Below are positions 55,320-62,907 of a DNA stretch of 64,000 nucleotides, piece by piece. The stretch lies in NCBI RefSeq assembly GCF_013373795.3, contig NZ_CP088022.1, forward strand, positions 1,116,001 to 1,180,000. Direction: 5' to 3'. The notes below the pieces were generated by a model. It saw only the letters and a list, made by a program, of their open reading frames with translations. It had not been told where the DNA came from and did not search any database. The translations under genes were made by a program, and so were the position numbers. Numbering within the stretch: position 1 is the first letter of the stretch; the number at the start of each line of letters is the position of its first letter. The DNA comes from Bradyrhizobium quebecense. GTDB taxonomy: Bacteria > Pseudomonadota > Alphaproteobacteria > Rhizobiales > Xanthobacteraceae.

Positions 55320-55351
55320 AATTCGATGAGATCGATATCATCCATCGAATT
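55320..55351. promoter_or_regulatory. LysR-type inverted repeat between P450 and lysR
   Basis: AATTCGATG (55320-55328) and CATCGAATT (55343-55351) are a perfect nine-base inverted repeat with a 14-base spacer, placed 55 bases from the P450 start and 50 from the lysR start. The spacing and position fit a LysR regulator site. The spacer holds ATCGATATCATC. Confidence 0.5.
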
Positions 55352-55402
55352 ATTCAATGACATCGTGCTAGGCTGGGCCGCCAGCAAGGCGGGAGGTGCA
55401 GC

Positions 55403-56311
55403 GTGGCGGCCAATTCCTCGATCGATCCGATCGACATCGGGACCTTGCGGACGCTTGTGCTGGTCTACGACCTGCAGTCGTTCTCGGCGGCTGCCAAGCG
55501 GCTCGACGTCAACCAGTCCACCATCAGCTATGCGGTCGAGCGGCTGCGCGGCGCGCTCGGTGATCCCTTGTTCGTCCGCAACGGCAATGGCGTGATGGCG
55601 ACCGAGCGCTGCGCGGCGCTGGTCAGCTGGGCGCGGGACATGATCGGCGAGATCGATGGGCTCGCCTCACCGGTCGAATTCGATCCGGCGACGGCGCAGG
55701 GCAGCGTGACGATCTCCTGCAACTATCACGAACGCCAGACCCTGATCCCGCAATTCAGTGCGCGGCTACGTGCCGGCGCGCCGCGGGTCCGCCTCGTGCT
55801 GCTCGACGCCGCGGGCCATGGCGACGTCCATCTCAAGCAGAACCAGTGCGACATCGTGCTCGGTCCGGTCGGGGTCGTCGGCGAAAGCTTCTTCCGGCGC
55901 CATATCCTCACCGATTACTATGTCTGCGTGATGGATCCGGCCAATCCGCTGGCGCGCGGCCGGATCGCATTATCGGCCTACGCCAAGGCCGAACACGTCT
56001 TCATCACCCATAGCGGCGAGTGGCAGCCGCTTTATCTCGAGGCGCTCAAGGCGAGGGAGATCGAGATCGAGCCCGCGGTCAGCCTTCCGAACCACGACAG
56101 TCTGGAGCGCATCGTCGCCGGCACAAGGCTCGTTGCGACGATCCCGCATCACCTGGCGCGGGCGATACGCGGCGGCCTGCACGTCGCGTCGCTGCCGTTC
56201 CGGGGGCCGATCTCGATCGACATGTATTGGAGCGCCCGGACGGCCAAGTCCGGCCTGCACAAATGGGCGCGCGGTCTGCTGGCGGAGGTCGCCAAGGCTT
56301 GCGCGGCTTGA
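55403..56311 (+). CDS. LysR-family transcriptional regulator
   Basis: The protein has 302 residues from GTG 55403, with GGGAGGTG upstream. The helix-turn-helix reads LRTLVLVYDLQSFSAAAKRLDVNQSTISYAVERLRGALGDPLFVRNG, followed by a LysR substrate domain (GSVTISCNYHERQTLIPQF ...). The group is NodD/LinR-like by the type of its effector domain, which is a weak inference. It probably regulates the divergent P450 gene through the 55320 site. Confidence 0.9.
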   Translation: MAANSSIDPIDIGTLRTLVLVYDLQSFSAAAKRLDVNQSTISYAVERLRGALGDPLFVRNGNGVMATERCAALVSWARDMIGEIDGLASPVEFDPATAQGSVTISCNYHERQTLIPQFSARLRAGAPRVRLVLLDAAGHGDVHLKQNQCDIVLGPVGVVGESFFRRHILTDYYVCVMDPANPLARGRIALSAYAKAEHVFITHSGEWQPLYLEALKAREIEIEPAVSLPNHDSLERIVAGTRLVATIPHHLARAIRGGLHVASLPFRGPISIDMYWSARTAKSGLHKWARGLLAEVAKACAA

Positions 56312-56349
56312 CCAAGCTACGTGACGCTTGCGCTCTATCTAGCCTGTTC

Positions 56350-56425
56350 GTCATTGCGAGCGCAGCGAAGCAATCCATCACGTCACTTGCGGAGGCATGG
56401 ATTGCTTCGCTGTGCTCGCAATGAC
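56350..56425. repeat. Dispersed palindromic repeat (GCAATCCAT family), complete copy
   Basis: Outer arms GTCATTGCGAGC (56350-56361) and GCTCGCAATGAC (56414-56425) and inner arms AGCGAAGCAATCCAT (56364-56378) and ATGGATTGCTTCGCT (56397-56411) are all perfect. This is the full form of the repeat whose 3' part occurs at 52511. It lies after lysR. Confidence 0.75.
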
Positions 56426-56442
56426 GGCAATACCCAAAAAAG

Positions 56443-56473
56443 AAAAGGCCCGCAACAATGGCGCGGGCCTTTT
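56443..56473. terminator. Bidirectional terminator between lysR and the phosphate transporter
   Basis: AAAAGGCCCGC (56443-56453) pairs with GCGGGCCTTTT (56463-56473) around a nine-base loop. Each arm supplies a T-run on one strand, so it can end both the lysR transcript and the convergent transporter transcript. Confidence 0.8.
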
Positions 56474-56508
56474 GCCCGGCGCGTTGCCGCGCCGAAAGCG
56501 TGTCGGCA

Positions 56509-58131
56509 TCAGAACACGTGGTAGAACACGTAGTACAGACAGCCCGAGATGATCATCGCGGCGGGCAGGGTCAGCATCCAGGCCATCGCGATATTGCGGA
56601 TCGTCGACCATTGCAGGCCGGAGCCGTTGGCGGCCATGGTGCCGGCAATGCCTGACGACAGCACGTGTGTGGTCGAGACCGGCAGGCCGTAGCCGTCGGC
56701 CGCCGCAATCGTCGCGGCCGCCGTGATCTCGGCGCAGGCGCCCTGCGCGTAGGTCAGGTGGGTCTTGCCGATCTTCTCGCCGACGGTGACGACGATCCGC
56801 TTCCAGCCGACCATGGTGCCGAGGCCGAGCGCGATGGCGACGGCGAACTTCACCCAGCTCGGGATGAACTTTGTCGCGCTGTCGAGCGAGCCCTTGTACT
56901 CGTTCAGCGTGGCGACCTCGGCGGCAGTCAGCTCGGCTTCCTTGTCCTTCATCAGGAAGCGGATCGCCTCGGACGCCAGGTACATGTCGTTACGGGTGTT
57001 GCCGACCGCGTCGGCCGGGAACTTGGCCAGCGAGCCATACTGGGCAACCTGCTGGCCGATGTCACGCACCAGCATCGCGAGCGACGGATAGGTGCCTTCG
57101 TTGATCTGGTGCTGCGCGACATAGTTGGTCACGGCCGGGCGCGGATTGCCGATCACATTGTAACCGGCGGCCTTGCCTTCGATGACCTTGCTGGCCGAGG
57201 TGGAATGCGCGGCGAACTGCTCGATCTGGCTCGCGGGCAGCGCGCGGTTCAGCGCGTAGGCGGTCGGCACGGTGCCGATCAGGATCAGCATGATCAGGCC
57301 CATGCCCTTCTGACCGTCGTTCGAGCCGTGGAAGAAGCTGACCAGCGTGCAGGTCAGGATCAGGATGCCGCGGATCCACCACGGCGGCGGCTGGTTGCCG
57401 ACCGGCTCGCCGAACAGCGCCGGCGTCGCGCGCGCCAGCACGATCTTGAGGATGTAGAGCAGGCCGGCGGCGAGCGCGAAGCCGAACAGCGGCGACAGCA
57501 GCAGCGCCTTGGCGATGTTGGTCGCCTGCGACCAGTCAACACCGGAGGTGCCGTCGCGGCCTCGCAGCAGCGCGTTGGTGATGCCGACGCCCATGATCGA
57601 GCCGATCAGGGTGTGCGAGCTCGAGGCCGGCAAGCCGAGCCACCAGGTGCCGAGATTCCAGATGATGGCGGCGATCAGCAGCGCGAACACCATCGCAAAG
57701 CCGGCGCTGGAGCCGACCTGCAGGATCAGTTCGACCGGAAGCAGCGACACGATGCCGAACGCGACGGCGCCGCTCGAGAGCAGCACGCCGATCAGGTTGA
57801 AGATGCCCGACCAGACCACGGCGACATGCGCCGGCAGCGAGCGGGTGTAGATCACGGTGGCGACCGCGTTGGCGGTGTCGTGGAAGCCGTTGACGAATTC
57901 GAAGCCGAGCGCGATCAGCAGCGCGACGAACAGCAGGATGTAGGGCAGGAACGAGGTGATGCGCGTACCGGTGGCGTCGACGTCGACATAGATGCTGTAG
58001 GCAACAAACAGCAGCGCGGCCGCAACCACGCCCAAATAGATGACGCCGGTCAGAGGATGAAAGCCCTTGTCGAGGTCCGGTCCCTTTTTCAGGGCGGGCT
58101 CGATCGAGCCGGGTAACGCCATATCGCTCAT
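56509..58131 (-). CDS. PiT-family inorganic phosphate transporter
   Basis: The protein has 540 residues from ATG 58131, with AGGAG seven bases upstream; the frame is open further upstream but without a ribosome site. The two PiT signature repeats are visible, GFEFVNGFHDTANAVATVIYT in the N-terminal half and FFHGSNDGQKGMGLIML in the C-terminal half, plus LPASSSHTLIG and LPVSTTHVLSSGI. About ten membrane helices are expected, with a larger cytoplasmic loop near residues 300-440. It takes up phosphate (as metal-phosphate) by proton symport. No PhoU-like gene is adjacent. Confidence 0.92.
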   Translation of the reverse strand: MSDMALPGSIEPALKKGPDLDKGFHPLTGVIYLGVVAAALLFVAYSIYVDVDATGTRITSFLPYILLFVALLIALGFEFVNGFHDTANAVATVIYTRSLPAHVAVVWSGIFNLIGVLLSSGAVAFGIVSLLPVELILQVGSSAGFAMVFALLIAAIIWNLGTWWLGLPASSSHTLIGSIMGVGITNALLRGRDGTSGVDWSQATNIAKALLLSPLFGFALAAGLLYILKIVLARATPALFGEPVGNQPPPWWIRGILILTCTLVSFFHGSNDGQKGMGLIMLILIGTVPTAYALNRALPASQIEQFAAHSTSASKVIEGKAAGYNVIGNPRPAVTNYVAQHQINEGTYPSLAMLVRDIGQQVAQYGSLAKFPADAVGNTRNDMYLASEAIRFLMKDKEAELTAAEVATLNEYKGSLDSATKFIPSWVKFAVAIALGLGTMVGWKRIVVTVGEKIGKTHLTYAQGACAEITAAATIAAADGYGLPVSTTHVLSSGIAGTMAANGSGLQWSTIRNIAMAWMLTLPAAMIISGCLYYVFYHVF

Positions 58132-58724
58132 GGTAAACTCCTGTCCCAATGCCGCCGATTTTGATCGATGCATATGACAGGCAATTGAAATCCGGCCCGC
58201 GAAATGAGCCGGCCCACCCATGACGGTGGACATCCCGCCGAATTGTTGTGCAACGCATTGAAGGTCCACGGGCCTTCGCGGCCTCGTGGCAATCTTCAGC
58301 AACAGACGATCACCGATCGCGCAATGATCGTGACTGAGGTCACCGTCCGGGTTTCGCGGAGCGAGACATGTGGAAGGTGAGGACGCCGGCAGCGAGACGT
58401 CGGGCCCGTGAAGCCACGCCACGGGGAATCGAGGTCACCGGAAAACCTGGCAACCAGGAATTCAAATAACCAGAAATCCAGCGCGTGCTGCGGACGAGTG
58501 AGTGAGGAGGGAGGATTGCGAGATGAGGTGGCGCGCCGCACGATTGGGGCTAGCAAACCGTGCAGTGCGCCCGCCTCAGGTACGTCATGGCGTGAACATG
58601 ACGCCCGATACCTATGGAACATGTCACAGTACCACGGATCAATTAAAGGTTGTAGGTATTTGTCAGCGTCCAGAAACAATTTCACGTTGAAGTGTTGTCC
58701 CTGGTTCCGCCGGTTTGGCGCAAC
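58132..58724. other. Long intergenic region between phosphate transporter and UdgX gene
   Basis: These 593 bases hold the transporter promoter and the 3' end of the UdgX gene. CTGTCAT (minus strand, near 58172) is a single half of a PHO box; I found no second half at the usual spacing. A possible short gene at 58523 is listed separately. I saw no RNA gene. Confidence 0.35.
58523..58690 (+). CDS. Possible small hypothetical protein
   Basis: ATG 58523 is preceded by GGAGGGAGG with the best spacing (eight bases from the final GAGG). The frame encodes 55 residues (MRWRAARLGLANRAV...) and ends TGA 58688-58690. There is no recognisable domain and the composition is unremarkable. The ribosome site is the only real support, so it may be a chance frame. 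Confidence 0.2.
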   Translation: MRWRAARLGLANRAVRPPQVRHGVNMTPDTYGTCHSTTDQLKVVGICQRPETISR

Positions 58725-60188
58725 TCAGGCCGCGCGGGCCGGATTGCGCAACTGATCTGCGGCAATTTTCAGATCGTCGACAAAACGCTGATATTCCAGC
58801 GCTCTGGCTTTCTCGTCGGGCAGCCGCAACAGGTAGGACGGGTGTACGGTGACGAGCACCTTGGTTCCGTCGTGATCGATCAGGCGGCCGCGGTTCTTGT
58901 TGATCGGGGTGATCTTGCCGAGCACGCTCTGCGCTGCGGTGGCGCCGAGCGCCACCACGAGTTCCGGCCTGATGGCGTCAAGCTCGCGTGCGTACCACTG
59001 GCGGCAGGCGCGGATCTCCGGCGTGCCCGGCTTCTGGTGCAGCCGGATCTTGCCGCGCGGCACGAATTTGAAGTGCTTCACCGCGTTGGTGATGTAGACC
59101 TTGGCGCGCGCGATGCCGGCGTTCTCAAGCGCGCGATCGAGCATCTGCCCGGCCGGTCCGACAAAGGGATGGCCTGCGAGATCTTCCTTGTCGCCGGGCT
59201 GCTCGCCGACCAGCATCAGCGACGCGTCTTGTGGCCCTTCTCCGAACACGGTCTGGGTTGCGTCCTTCCATAGCGGGCAGGCGCGGCAATCGGCGGCCTC
59301 TTCGCGCAAGGCAGCGATCGTGTCGTGAGCTTGTTTGTCTTGGATCTGCTTGTCTTTGACTTGTTTGTCTCGGGCTTGCTTGCGGGCCATCGGCTCATCC
59401 TGCGGCTTCAGCGGCGCGGCCGCCTTGCGTGCAATGAAGGGGCCGCTGGTCATGCGCATGGCGTCTTCGATCAGCGGCTTAATGATCGAGTCCTCGGGCA
59501 GGTTCCTCCAATAGGCCTGCGGCATCTCCATCACTTTCAGCCGTGCGGGATTGAAGAGGCCGTTGTCATGACGCCGCCAAGCCTCCTCGAGCCGATCCTC
59601 GCTCGGCACCTCGGATTTGGCGATGCCCGGCGAGATCGAGATCGCGTGCCCGTCCCAATGCGCGCAGACGTCGGGAGTCAGGATCGACCACGGCATGTCG
59701 GCGAAGCGGCCGGCGAAGAAAGGTGCGGCGAGCTCGACGATGCGATGCTCCGGCTCGAACCAGGCGACGTAATGCGCCGTCCGCTCGCGGCCGATCTCGC
59801 GGAAGCGGAGCTGTGCGTGCATCCTGTCGATGTCGCCATAGACCGCGCGCGCCATCGCGTGGACCTCGGCGACGTCAGGATCATCAGTTGCGCTGAGCAG
59901 ATCGTGATGGCTGCGCAGCCGCCACAGCAGGCGATAGAGCAGGGCGAAGCGCTCGTCGTTGCGATGCAGGATCGCGGCCTTTGCAAGCTCGACGAATATG
60001 GCTGTCACGTTGAACCGCGCCTGTGGCGCATCGGGCAAGTCATTCACGCAGGAGGCTGACGACAGTTCGTCGTCCTTGCGTACGGTCCACGTGACCTCCG
60101 CAGGCTTCACATCATTCAGCGCCAATCGCCGCGCGGCCTTGCGCCAGCCCTCGAAATCGGTGTCGTTGTCGAGCACGATGATACGCAT
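58725..60188 (-). CDS. UdgX-family uracil-DNA glycosylase-like protein with DUF4130 domain
   Basis: The protein has 487 residues. The N-terminal about 240 residues are a DUF4130 / putative DNA metabolism domain (RFNVTAIFVELAKAAILHRNDERFALLYRLLWRL, WFEPEHRIVELAAPFFAGRF). A charged linker with ARDKQ/KDKQ repeats (about 262-285) joins it to a family-4-like uracil-DNA glycosylase domain: RACPLWKDATQTVFGEGP, VGEQPGDKEDLAGHPFVGPAG, and HPSYLLRLPD. In UdgX the loop KRRIH carries the His that bonds to uracil; here it is KIRLH (FVPRGKIRLHQKPG), so the His is kept and two other residues differ. It is a DNA-repair protein divergent from imuA. Confidence 0.88.
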   Translation of the reverse strand: MRIIVLDNDTDFEGWRKAARRLALNDVKPAEVTWTVRKDDELSSASCVNDLPDAPQARFNVTAIFVELAKAAILHRNDERFALLYRLLWRLRSHHDLLSATDDPDVAEVHAMARAVYGDIDRMHAQLRFREIGRERTAHYVAWFEPEHRIVELAAPFFAGRFADMPWSILTPDVCAHWDGHAISISPGIAKSEVPSEDRLEEAWRRHDNGLFNPARLKVMEMPQAYWRNLPEDSIIKPLIEDAMRMTSGPFIARKAAAPLKPQDEPMARKQARDKQVKDKQIQDKQAHDTIAALREEAADCRACPLWKDATQTVFGEGPQDASLMLVGEQPGDKEDLAGHPFVGPAGQMLDRALENAGIARAKVYITNAVKHFKFVPRGKIRLHQKPGTPEIRACRQWYARELDAIRPELVVALGATAAQSVLGKITPINKNRGRLIDHDGTKVLVTVHPSYLLRLPDEKARALEYQRFVDDLKIAADQLRNPARAA

Positions 60189-60356
60189 GCGGTTGCTCCG
60201 TTTCCGTCACGCCGCCATTTTGGGGGCCTGCGCGCCTGACTTGCGGAAGAGCAGGGCCCATCCGGTTCGGCGGCTGCTGAATCCCATTGATTCCATTCAT
60301 GAATCGATGGGCTCACCAATCCGATTGACTCCGCGGGCCCTGTTAGCTTTATATTA

Positions 60357-60371
60357 GAACATATCATGAAC
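60357..60371 (+). promoter_or_regulatory. LexA (SOS) box upstream of imuA
   Basis: GAAC (60357-60360), seven bases, GAAC (60368-60371) matches the alphaproteobacterial SOS box GAAC-N7-GAAC exactly. TTGACT at 60325-60330 and TTTATA at 60348-60353 (17-base spacer) give a plausible promoter just before it, so LexA would cover the start point. The box lies between UdgX (minus) and imuA (plus) and could control both. Confidence 0.85.
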
Positions 60372-60443
60372 AAATGGGCCAGTCCCTGGTTCTCTGTTCT
60401 GGTCAGTGACGGCCTCAAATTTTCAGGTGGAAGGAGCGGCGCA

Positions 60444-61235
60444 ATGAATGGCGCACGCACGGGTACGCTTGCGTCTCTGCGCGGCAGCATCGCGCGCATC
60501 GAGGCGCCATCGGAGGCGGCGATGCCGAATCGCATCGCGCTTGGACACACGAGCGCGGACGCGATGCTGCGCGGCGGGCTTGCACCGGCCGCGCTGCACG
60601 AGGTGTTCGCGGCCGGCCATCAAGGCGGCGCGGCGACCGGCTTCATCGCCGGGCTCGCCGGGCGGGTGTCAGCGCGCAAGCCGCTGGTCTGGGTGCGGCA
60701 GGATTTTTCCGATCGCGAAAACGGCGCGCTATCGATGCGCGGGCTCGCCGAACTCGGCCTCGATCCGCGCCTCTTGGTCACCGTGCGTGCCGCCGATGTC
60801 GACAGCGGCCTGCGCACCGCGGCCGACGCGCTCGCCTGCGATGCGCTCGGCGCGGTCGTGCTCGAGATCTGGGGCCATGCGCGCCAGCTCGATCTCGTCG
60901 CCAGCCGCAAACTGACCTTGGCTGCGCAAGCCTCCGGCGTCACCGCGCTGGTGCTGCGGATCGCAGCGACGGCGATCCCCTCGACCGCGGAGACGCGCTG
61001 GATCGTGCGCGCGGCGCATTCGCCGCCCGGCAATGCGGCTTGCGCCTGGGGCGCGCCGCGCTTCGAGGCCGAACTCGTGCGCAACCGTCATGGCCCGGTC
61101 GGGCGATGGATCATGGAATGGAAATGTGATGAGTGCCAATTCAGTGAACCGTCGGCGTATCCTCAGCCTGTGGCTGCCACGCCTGCCCATCGACCGCATC
61201 AAGCGCAAGCTCGCGCAGTCCGTCTCGCAAGCTGA
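60444..61235 (+). CDS. imuA: ImuA, damage-induced mutagenesis protein
   Basis: The protein has 263 residues. I chose ATG 60444, with GGAAGGAG upstream; an ATG at 60366 overlaps the LexA box and is not a credible start. It is a RecA/SulA-like ImuA: LASLRGSIARIEA, LRGGLAPAALHEVFA, KPLVWVRQDFSDRENGALSMRGLAELGLDPRLLVTVRAADVDSGLRTAADALACDALGAVVLEIWG. It binds ImuB and helps recruit DnaE2 to lesions. Its end overlaps imuB by about 107 bases in another frame, longer than the usual overlap. Confidence 0.88.
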   Translation: MNGARTGTLASLRGSIARIEAPSEAAMPNRIALGHTSADAMLRGGLAPAALHEVFAAGHQGGAATGFIAGLAGRVSARKPLVWVRQDFSDRENGALSMRGLAELGLDPRLLVTVRAADVDSGLRTAADALACDALGAVVLEIWGHARQLDLVASRKLTLAAQASGVTALVLRIAATAIPSTAETRWIVRAAHSPPGNAACAWGAPRFEAELVRNRHGPVGRWIMEWKCDECQFSEPSAYPQPVAATPAHRPHQAQARAVRLAS

Positions 61236-62907
61236 TGCACGGGAGGTCGTAGGGCTCCCTCTCCCGCTTGCGGGGGAGGGCTGGGGTGGGGGTCTCGCCA
61301 CGAGTCCCGCTGAGGAGAGAGCCCCCACCCGGATCGCATCTCGCGATGCGATCCGGCCTCCCCCGCAAGCGGGAGAGGCGAAGAAAGAACTTCGCTTTCT
61401 GCTGCAAGCGACAACAGTGCAAAAACTCCCCAGCATCGTGGTCGCAAAGGACCGCAACGCGATCCTGCTGCACGCGATCGACGAAGCGGCGGTGCGCGCC
61501 GGGCTGTCGATCGGGCTGCCGCTCGCCAATGCGCGGGCGATCTGCCCGGAGCTCACGGTCTACGACGCCGATCCCGCCGCCGATCTGAAGACGCTGAACG
61601 ACATTGCCGACTGGTGCGACCGTTTCACGCCGCTGGTCGCGCTCGATCCGCCTTACGGGCTGTTCCTCGACATCACCGGCTGCGCGCATCTGTTCGGCGG
61701 CGAGCGCGCGCTGCTGCAGATCGTCATCAATGCGCTGAGCCGGCGCGGCTTTGCCGTCAGCGCGGCGATTGCCGGCACCTCGATCGCGGCGCGCACGCTG
61801 ACGCGCTACGCCTCGGGGCAGATCATTGCCGATGGCGCTGAGGCGGAGGCCGTCGGCCCGCTGCCGGTGTCGGCGCTCGGCGCCGATCCTGCCGTCACCA
61901 CCGGCCTGCGCCGCGCCGGCCTGAAGACCATCGGCGATGTCGCCTCGCGCGCGCCGCATGAGATCTCGGCGCGGTTCGGCGCTGATTTCACGACCTTGCT
62001 CGGCCACGCGCTCGGGCAGGGCGATGCCCCGATCAGCCCGCGCAAGCCGCTGCCCGATTACATCGTCGAGAAACGTTTCCCCGAGCCCATCGCGACCGAC
62101 ACCGTGATCGCGCTGACACTCTCAAGCCTCGCCAAGACGCTGGTTGCGGCGATGGACAAGCAGGGCAAGGGCGCGCGGCAGCTGGAAGCGAGCTTCTTCC
62201 GCACCGACGGCGCCGTGCGCGCGATCATGGTCGAGACCGGGCGTCCGGTGACGCGGCCGGAGATGATCGACCGCCTGTTCCGCGAGCGGCTCGATGCGCT
62301 CAACGATCCGCTCGATCCCGGCTTCGGCTTCGATCTCATCCGCCTCGCCGCAGGGCGTACCGAGATCGTGGTGCAGCAGCAGCGCGACCTCGACACCACC
62401 GTGCACGGCAATGACGAGATCTCGGCGCTGATCGACCGCATCGCCGCCCGCATCGGGGGCAAACGCGTCGTCGTGCATCTGCCGCTCGAGAGCCACATCC
62501 CCGAACGCGCTGCGCTCGTGCTGCCGGCGCAGCATCATCTGGCCGCGGCGAGCGCGGCCGCCTGGCCGGACCGCGTCGCCGGCGAGCCGCCGCTGCGACC
62601 GCTCAGGCTGTTCGAGCGGCCCGAGCCCATCAAGGTGCCGTTCGCGAGCGTGCCGGACGGTCCGCCGCACCAGTTCACCTGGCGGCGCGCCTTGCATGCG
62701 GTGGTGCGGGTCGAAGGCCCCGAGCGCATCGCGATGGAATGGTGGAAGCAGGACGGCGCGGCGCTGACGCGCGACTACTTCCGCGTCGAGGATGCCGAGG
62801 GCCAGCGCTTCTGGATCTTTCGCGACGGCCTCTACGAGAGCGAGCTGCGCGACGAGGCGGGCGAGCCGGTCCCGGCCAACTGGTATGTGCACGGGCTGTT
62901 CGCATGA
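61129..62907 (+). CDS. imuB: ImuB, Y-family polymerase-like protein, with repeat insertion
   Basis: The protein has 592 residues from ATG 61129 (MSANSVNRRRILSLWLPRLPIDRIKRK). It is a Y-family fold lacking the usual catalytic acids, seen in LDITGCAHLFGGE where active polymerases have Asp-Glu. The clamp-binding region is near PLRPLRLFERPEPI. Residues about 43-84 (VGLPLPLAGEGWGGGL ... PPPQAGEA) are not ImuB-like; they are the translation of an embedded palindromic element at 61258-61378, kept in frame. ImuB links the clamp, ImuA and DnaE2 in error-prone repair. It overlaps imuA and, by four bases, dnaE2. Confidence 0.88.
   Translation: MSANSVNRRRILSLWLPRLPIDRIKRKLAQSVSQADAREVVGLPLPLAGEGWGGGLATSPAEERAPTRIASRDAIRPPPQAGEAKKELRFLLQATTVQKLPSIVVAKDRNAILLHAIDEAAVRAGLSIGLPLANARAICPELTVYDADPAADLKTLNDIADWCDRFTPLVALDPPYGLFLDITGCAHLFGGERALLQIVINALSRRGFAVSAAIAGTSIAARTLTRYASGQIIADGAEAEAVGPLPVSALGADPAVTTGLRRAGLKTIGDVASRAPHEISARFGADFTTLLGHALGQGDAPISPRKPLPDYIVEKRFPEPIATDTVIALTLSSLAKTLVAAMDKQGKGARQLEASFFRTDGAVRAIMVETGRPVTRPEMIDRLFRERLDALNDPLDPGFGFDLIRLAAGRTEIVVQQQRDLDTTVHGNDEISALIDRIAARIGGKRVVVHLPLESHIPERAALVLPAQHHLAAASAAAWPDRVAGEPPLRPLRLFERPEPIKVPFASVPDGPPHQFTWRRALHAVVRVEGPERIAMEWWKQDGAALTRDYFRVEDAEGQRFWIFRDGLYESELRDEAGEPVPANWYVHGLFA
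61258..61378. repeat. Palindromic element embedded in imuB
   Basis: A perfect 22-base inverted repeat (61258-61279 and 61357-61378) encloses a second perfect hairpin GGATCGCATC (61331-61340) / GATGCGATCC (61345-61354). The layout and key blocks match the intergenic element at 46181-46317. Here it lies inside a coding region and stays in frame with no stop. Confidence 0.8.

Noticed and set aside
58132..58200. PHO box for the phosphate transporter
   Set aside because: Only one CTGTCAT half-site is present; the second half is missing at the expected spacing.
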